A DNA stretch of 8,645 nt from Blastococcus sp. (GTDB taxonomy: Bacteria; Actinomycetota; Actinomycetes; Mycobacteriales; Geodermatophilaceae), in NCBI GenBank assembly GCA_025963345.1, contig JAOPUS010000129.1:1-8645 (forward strand), in the 5' to 3' direction. This document shows, piece after piece, positions 5,919 through 8,645 of this stretch; the stretch's first letter is position 1, and every line of letters begins with the position of its first letter. The translations under genes and the position numbers were made by a program. Under the pieces are notes generated by a model that saw nothing but the letters and a program-made list of their open reading frames with translations, did not search any database and was not told the origin of the DNA.

Positions 5919-7700
5919 ATGAGGACGACGACATTTACGCCGCCGCGCATCGACGCGGAGCGCCTGCCCGACGGACGCCTGGTGCTGCGCTCGGCCGAGC
6001 CCCTCGGGGCACACGCGGTCAGCGTGGTGCACGACTTCCGCGCCCACAGCGAGGCCCACCCCGAGCGGATGCTGGTCGCCGAACGGGCGGGGGAGGACTG
6101 GGCCCGGCTGACCTGGGGTGAGGCGCGGACGCAGGCCGACCGGCTGGCACAGGGGCTGCTCGACCGGGGGCTGGCAGACCGGCCGGTGATGGTGCTGTCG
6201 GGCAACAGCCGGCTGCACCTGCTGATCACCCTGGCCGCGCTGACGGTCGGCGCCCCGGTCGTGCCCACCAGCGTCGCCTACTCGCTGCAGAGCACCGACC
6301 ACGCCAAGCTGCGGGCGATGGCCGACCTGGTCGATCCCGGCCTGGTGGTCGCCGAGGACGACTCCTTCGCCACGGCCGTGGCCGCGGTGGCCGACGGGCG
6401 GACCGTCCTCAGCATGGCCGGCGACCTCCCCGGTTCGCTGACACCCGGGGAACTGGGGGCCGAACCGACGGCCGGCATCGACAGTCGCTGCGCCGCGCTC
6501 GCGCGGGAGGACGTCGCGAAGATCCTGTTCACCTCGGGATCGACCGGCGCCCCCAAGGGCGTGATCAACACCCACGGGATGCTTTCGGCGAACCAGCAGC
6601 AGATGCGCCAGGTCTGGCCGTTCCTGGAGCACGAGCCGCCGGTACTGCTCGACTGGCTGCCCTGGAGCCACACGTTCGGCGGCAACCACGACATGAACCT
6701 GGTGCTCACCAACGGCGGCACGTTGTGGATCGACGACGGGCGACCGGTTCCGGGGCTCGTCGACCGGACGGTGCGCAACCTGGCCGATGCCCGACCGACG
6801 ATCTACCTCAACGTGCCGGCGGGCTACGCCGCGCTGCTGCCATGCCTGGAACGCGACCCTGCCGCGGCCCGGGCCTTCCTGGGCCGGCTCCGGCTCGGCT
6901 TCTTCGCCGCTGCAGCGCTGCCGCAGCAGTTGTGGGACCGGCTGCAGAAGCTCGCTGCCGACCACGGCGCCGGGATGCAGATGACCACCTCGTGGGGGCT
7001 CACCGAGACGTCGCCGGCGGCGACGTCGGCGCACTTCCCGATCACCCGCAGCGACTCCCTCGGGGTGCCGCTGCCCGGCCTCGAACTGGCGCTGGTGCCG
7101 GTGGGCCAGAAGACCGAGGTCCGGGTCCGGGGCGCGAACGTCACCCCGGGGTACTACCGCCGGCCGGACCTCACGGCGGCTGCCTTCGACGAGGAGGGCT
7201 TCTTCCGCACGGGGGACGCCGTCGAGCTCGTCGACTCCGACGATCCCGCGGCGGGGTTGCTCTTCCGTGGCCGGATCGCGGAGGACTTCAAGCTCTCGAC
7301 CGGCACGTTCGTCAGCGTCGGCACGCTGCGGCCGCAGCTGCTCTCGGCCTCCCACGGGGTGCTCACCGACGCGGTGATCTGCGGGGAGAACGGCACGCAG
7401 GTCACCGGACTGGTCTGGCTGCACCCCGACTCCGCCGCGCGGGTGGACGCCGACGGTGTCCCGGACGACGGGCTTCGCGCCGAGCTGGTGCAGACGATGG
7501 AACGCTTGGCCGCGCACGGTGGAGGCGCCTCGCAACGGGTGGAGCGACTGCTCGTCCTCCGCGAGCCGCCTGCCCTTGACGCAGGGGAGATCACCGACAA
7601 GGGCTACGTCAACCAGCGCGCCGTCCGTGAGCGCCGCGTGGACCTGGTCGCGCTCCTGTCGGCCGACCCGCCACCCCCGCAGGTCGTCGTCCGGGCCTGA
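5919..7700 (+). CDS. Feruloyl-CoA synthase-like acyl-CoA ligase (AMP-binding)
   Basis: A 593-residue adenylate-forming enzyme: acid + ATP + CoA gives acyl-CoA + AMP + PPi. The P-loop-like motif TSGSTGAPKG is at residues 205-214. The segment LLDWLPWSHTFGGNHDMNLVL with GGTLWIDDG follows, and is characteristic of feruloyl-CoA synthases. WGLTET (359-364) and TGD (431-433, ribose-binding Asp433) are the further core motifs. The C-terminal catalytic lysine is probably K561 in GEITDKGYVNQRAV, the form used by this subfamily instead of the usual PKTxxGK. Length and C-terminal tail (…DPPPPQVV) match feruloyl-CoA synthases (about 590-620). The natural acid may be ferulate, another phenylpropanoid, or an aroylacetate produced by the upstream carboxylase; the enoyl-CoA hydratase/aldolase that normally accompanies ferulate degradation is not in this window, so the ferulate label is only the nearest family name. 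Cytosolic. It starts just after the thiolase remnant and appears to be the last gene of the operon. Confidence 0.88.
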   Translation: MRTTTFTPPRIDAERLPDGRLVLRSAEPLGAHAVSVVHDFRAHSEAHPERMLVAERAGEDWARLTWGEARTQADRLAQGLLDRGLADRPVMVLSGNSRLHLLITLAALTVGAPVVPTSVAYSLQSTDHAKLRAMADLVDPGLVVAEDDSFATAVAAVADGRTVLSMAGDLPGSLTPGELGAEPTAGIDSRCAALAREDVAKILFTSGSTGAPKGVINTHGMLSANQQQMRQVWPFLEHEPPVLLDWLPWSHTFGGNHDMNLVLTNGGTLWIDDGRPVPGLVDRTVRNLADARPTIYLNVPAGYAALLPCLERDPAAARAFLGRLRLGFFAAAALPQQLWDRLQKLAADHGAGMQMTTSWGLTETSPAATSAHFPITRSDSLGVPLPGLELALVPVGQKTEVRVRGANVTPGYYRRPDLTAAAFDEEGFFRTGDAVELVDSDDPAAGLLFRGRIAEDFKLSTGTFVSVGTLRPQLLSASHGVLTDAVICGENGTQVTGLVWLHPDSAARVDADGVPDDGLRAELVQTMERLAAHGGGASQRVERLLVLREPPALDAGEITDKGYVNQRAVRERRVDLVALLSADPPPPQVVVRA

Positions 7701-7726
7701 CGTGCGCGGGTCGACCCCTGACGTGC
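7696..7726. repeat. 10-base direct repeat flanking a palindrome, possible regulator site
   Basis: CCTGACGTGC occurs at 7696-7705 and again at 7717-7726. The 21-base period is close to two turns of B-DNA, so both copies face the same side. The perfect palindrome GGGTCGACCC (7708-7717) lies between them. The copies sit about 75-66 and 54-45 bases before the inferred transcription start at 7771, where an activator would bind. The first copy overlaps the ligase stop codon. Confidence 0.4.
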
Positions 7727-7758
7727 TACACGCCGGCGGCGTCCACGGATGCCAACCG

Positions 7759-7764
7759 TAGGAT
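7759..7764 (+). promoter_or_regulatory. -10 promoter element of a leaderless amidohydrolase transcript
   Basis: TAGGAT ends six bases before the A of the ATG at 7771. If that A is +1, the hexamer lies exactly at -12 to -7, the arrangement of actinobacterial leaderless genes with a TANNNT -10 box. No recognisable -35 (the expected place, 7736-7741, reads GCGGCG). AGGA at 7760-7763 could alternatively serve as a weak ribosome site. Confidence 0.55.
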
Positions 7765-7770
7765 GGGCTC

Positions 7771-8631
7771 ATGCTTGACGGTCACGTGCTGGTCGACGCG
7801 CACGTCCACGTGCCGCACCTCCGGAGCCTGGCTCCCGCCTGGGTGGACTGGGCGCGCCAGTTCGGCCGCCCCGGGATCCTGGAGGAGATCTGGACCCCCG
7901 ACGGGACCCCGGACCCGGCGGCCCTCGACGGGTTGATGGCCGACGAGGGCGTCGACGTCGCCCTGCTGTTCTGCGAGTACAGCCCCAAGGCGACCGGTTA
8001 TCAGCTCTTCGACGACCTGCTGCCGCTGGTCGAGTACAACCCCCGCCGGTTCCGGCCGGTCGCCAACGTGAACCCGCACCTGCACTTCCCCATCGCCCGG
8101 GAGCTCGAGCGCCAGCTCGACCTGGGCGCGGCGGCGCTGAAGATCCACCCGGTGCACGGCGGCTTCCGGGCCGACGACCCCGCCCTCTACCCGGCGTACT
8201 CGGTGCTGGTGGAGCGGCGCGTGCCGCTGGTCGTGCACTGCGGCACCAGCAGCTTCCCGGGATCGACGAACGCCTACGCCGACCCGCAACTGCTCGACGC
8301 CGTCCTGCGCGACTTCCCGGACCTGAACGTCGTCCTGGCCCACGGCGGTCGTGGCTGGTGGTACGACGCGGCGGCCTTCCTCGCGGTGTCCCGGCCCAAC
8401 GTGTGGATCGAGCTGTCGGGCCTGCCGCCGAAGCGGCTGCCCGAGTACTACAGCCGCTTCGACCTGGGCCGGCTGGCCCGCAAGTGGATCTACGGCACCG
8501 ACTGGCCCGGAGTCCCCGGGCAGGCCGCGAACGCGCGCGCCGTCGCCTCCCTCGGCCTGCCCGAGGACGTCGTCCCGCTGGTGTGGGGCGGCAACGCGCT
8601 CCGGGTGTACGCCGGCCTCGACCCGGCCTGA
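7771..8631 (+). CDS. Amidohydrolase family 2 protein (ACMSD/TIM-barrel metal-dependent hydrolase or decarboxylase)
   Basis: A 286-residue TIM-barrel protein of the Amidohydro_2 (COG2159) type, a normal length for the family. Metal and catalytic positions are visible: DAHVHV near the start (H11, H13), LKIHPVHGG (K124, H126, H129), VVHCGTS with H156, LAHGGRGWW with H191, and YGTDWPG with D244; it ends with the typical WGGNALRVY segment. The family covers aromatic decarboxylases (ACMSD, gamma-resorcylate decarboxylase) and hydrolases of lactones or diketone-like substrates. In the ACMSD group the HxH pair, later His residues and the final Asp bind a divalent metal. The start ATG at 7771 sits six bases after a TAGGAT box, so the message is probably leaderless and controlled separately from the upstream genes, although they run the same way 70 bases apart. 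The context suggests a catabolic role on an aromatic or keto-acid intermediate; the exact reaction is not deducible. No signal peptide. Confidence 0.85.
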   Translation: MLDGHVLVDAHVHVPHLRSLAPAWVDWARQFGRPGILEEIWTPDGTPDPAALDGLMADEGVDVALLFCEYSPKATGYQLFDDLLPLVEYNPRRFRPVANVNPHLHFPIARELERQLDLGAAALKIHPVHGGFRADDPALYPAYSVLVERRVPLVVHCGTSSFPGSTNAYADPQLLDAVLRDFPDLNVVLAHGGRGWWYDAAAFLAVSRPNVWIELSGLPPKRLPEYYSRFDLGRLARKWIYGTDWPGVPGQAANARAVASLGLPEDVVPLVWGGNALRVYAGLDPA

Positions 8632-8640
8632 CGGGTCAGG
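8620..8640 (+). terminator. Possible hairpin at the end of the amidohydrolase gene
   Basis: CCTGA (8627-8631) pairs with TCAGG (8636-8640) around a CGGG loop. Alternatively GACCCG (8620-8625) pairs with CGGGTC (8632-8637). Both are short, both include the stop codon, and no T-run is seen before the window ends five bases later. Weak candidate. Confidence 0.25.
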
Positions 8641-8645
8641 ACCTC

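Noticed and set aside
5856..7772. 638-codon minus-strand frame opposite the CoA ligase
   Set aside because: Same shadow effect; no domain, no ribosome site, and it spans the intergenic promoter region.
8627..8633. CCTGACG at the end of the amidohydrolase as a third copy of the 7696/7717 repeat
   Set aside because: Only seven bases match, and they arise from an Ala codon followed by TGA at the gene end; likely chance.
1..8645. tRNA, rRNA, CRISPR array, insertion sequence or prophage genes
   Set aside because: No cloverleaf, spaced repeat array, transposase, integrase or terminal inverted repeats were seen; nearly the whole window is coding on one strand.

Overview
The window comes from a high-GC genome (roughly 70% by eye, with G/C-ending codons dominating every gene). 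It carries tightly packed, same-strand genes with ATGA/GTGA overlaps and one apparently leaderless gene with a TAGGAT -10 box. This suits an actinobacterium, perhaps a soil or rock lineage such as Geodermatophilaceae, but I cannot fix the genus from sequence alone. All genes are on the + strand.

Layout: (1) 1-3842, two large genes of the hydantoinase/oxoprolinase superfamily. The first is HyuA-like and truncated by the window's left edge; the second is HyuB-like and complete. They are the subunit types found in ATP-dependent acetone and acetophenone carboxylases. (2) 3839-4486, translationally coupled to HyuB, a short protein that looks like the N-terminal half of a uroporphyrinogen-decarboxylase (UroD) fold enzyme. 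(3) 4487-4589, a 103-base gap rich in inverted repeats, including a perfect palindrome with 11-base arms. (4) 4590-5747, a serine hydrolase of the beta-lactamase/family VIII esterase type. (5) 5768-5911, a 47-codon ORF with a good ribosome binding site that resembles the first residues of a thiolase and then stops, probably the remnant of a deleted thiolase gene. (6) 5919-7700, an adenylate-forming acyl-CoA ligase closest to feruloyl-CoA synthases. (7) 7701-7770, a regulatory gap with a 10-base direct repeat and a -10 box. (8) 7771-8631, an amidohydrolase-2 (ACMSD-like) metal hydrolase or decarboxylase with its own promoter.

How it may work together (inference): a HyuA/HyuB carboxylase turns a ketone into a beta-keto acid, a CoA ligase activates the acid, and a thiolase cleaves it. 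This is the logic of acetone and acetophenone catabolism. Here the carboxylase and ligase are intact while the thiolase seems to have been lost in place, so either another thiolase acts in trans or the route has been rewired. The feruloyl-CoA-synthase-like ligase suggests an aromatic (possibly lignin-derived) substrate. The UroD-like protein and the esterase-like protein have no standard place in such a pathway and are the most novel members of the cluster.
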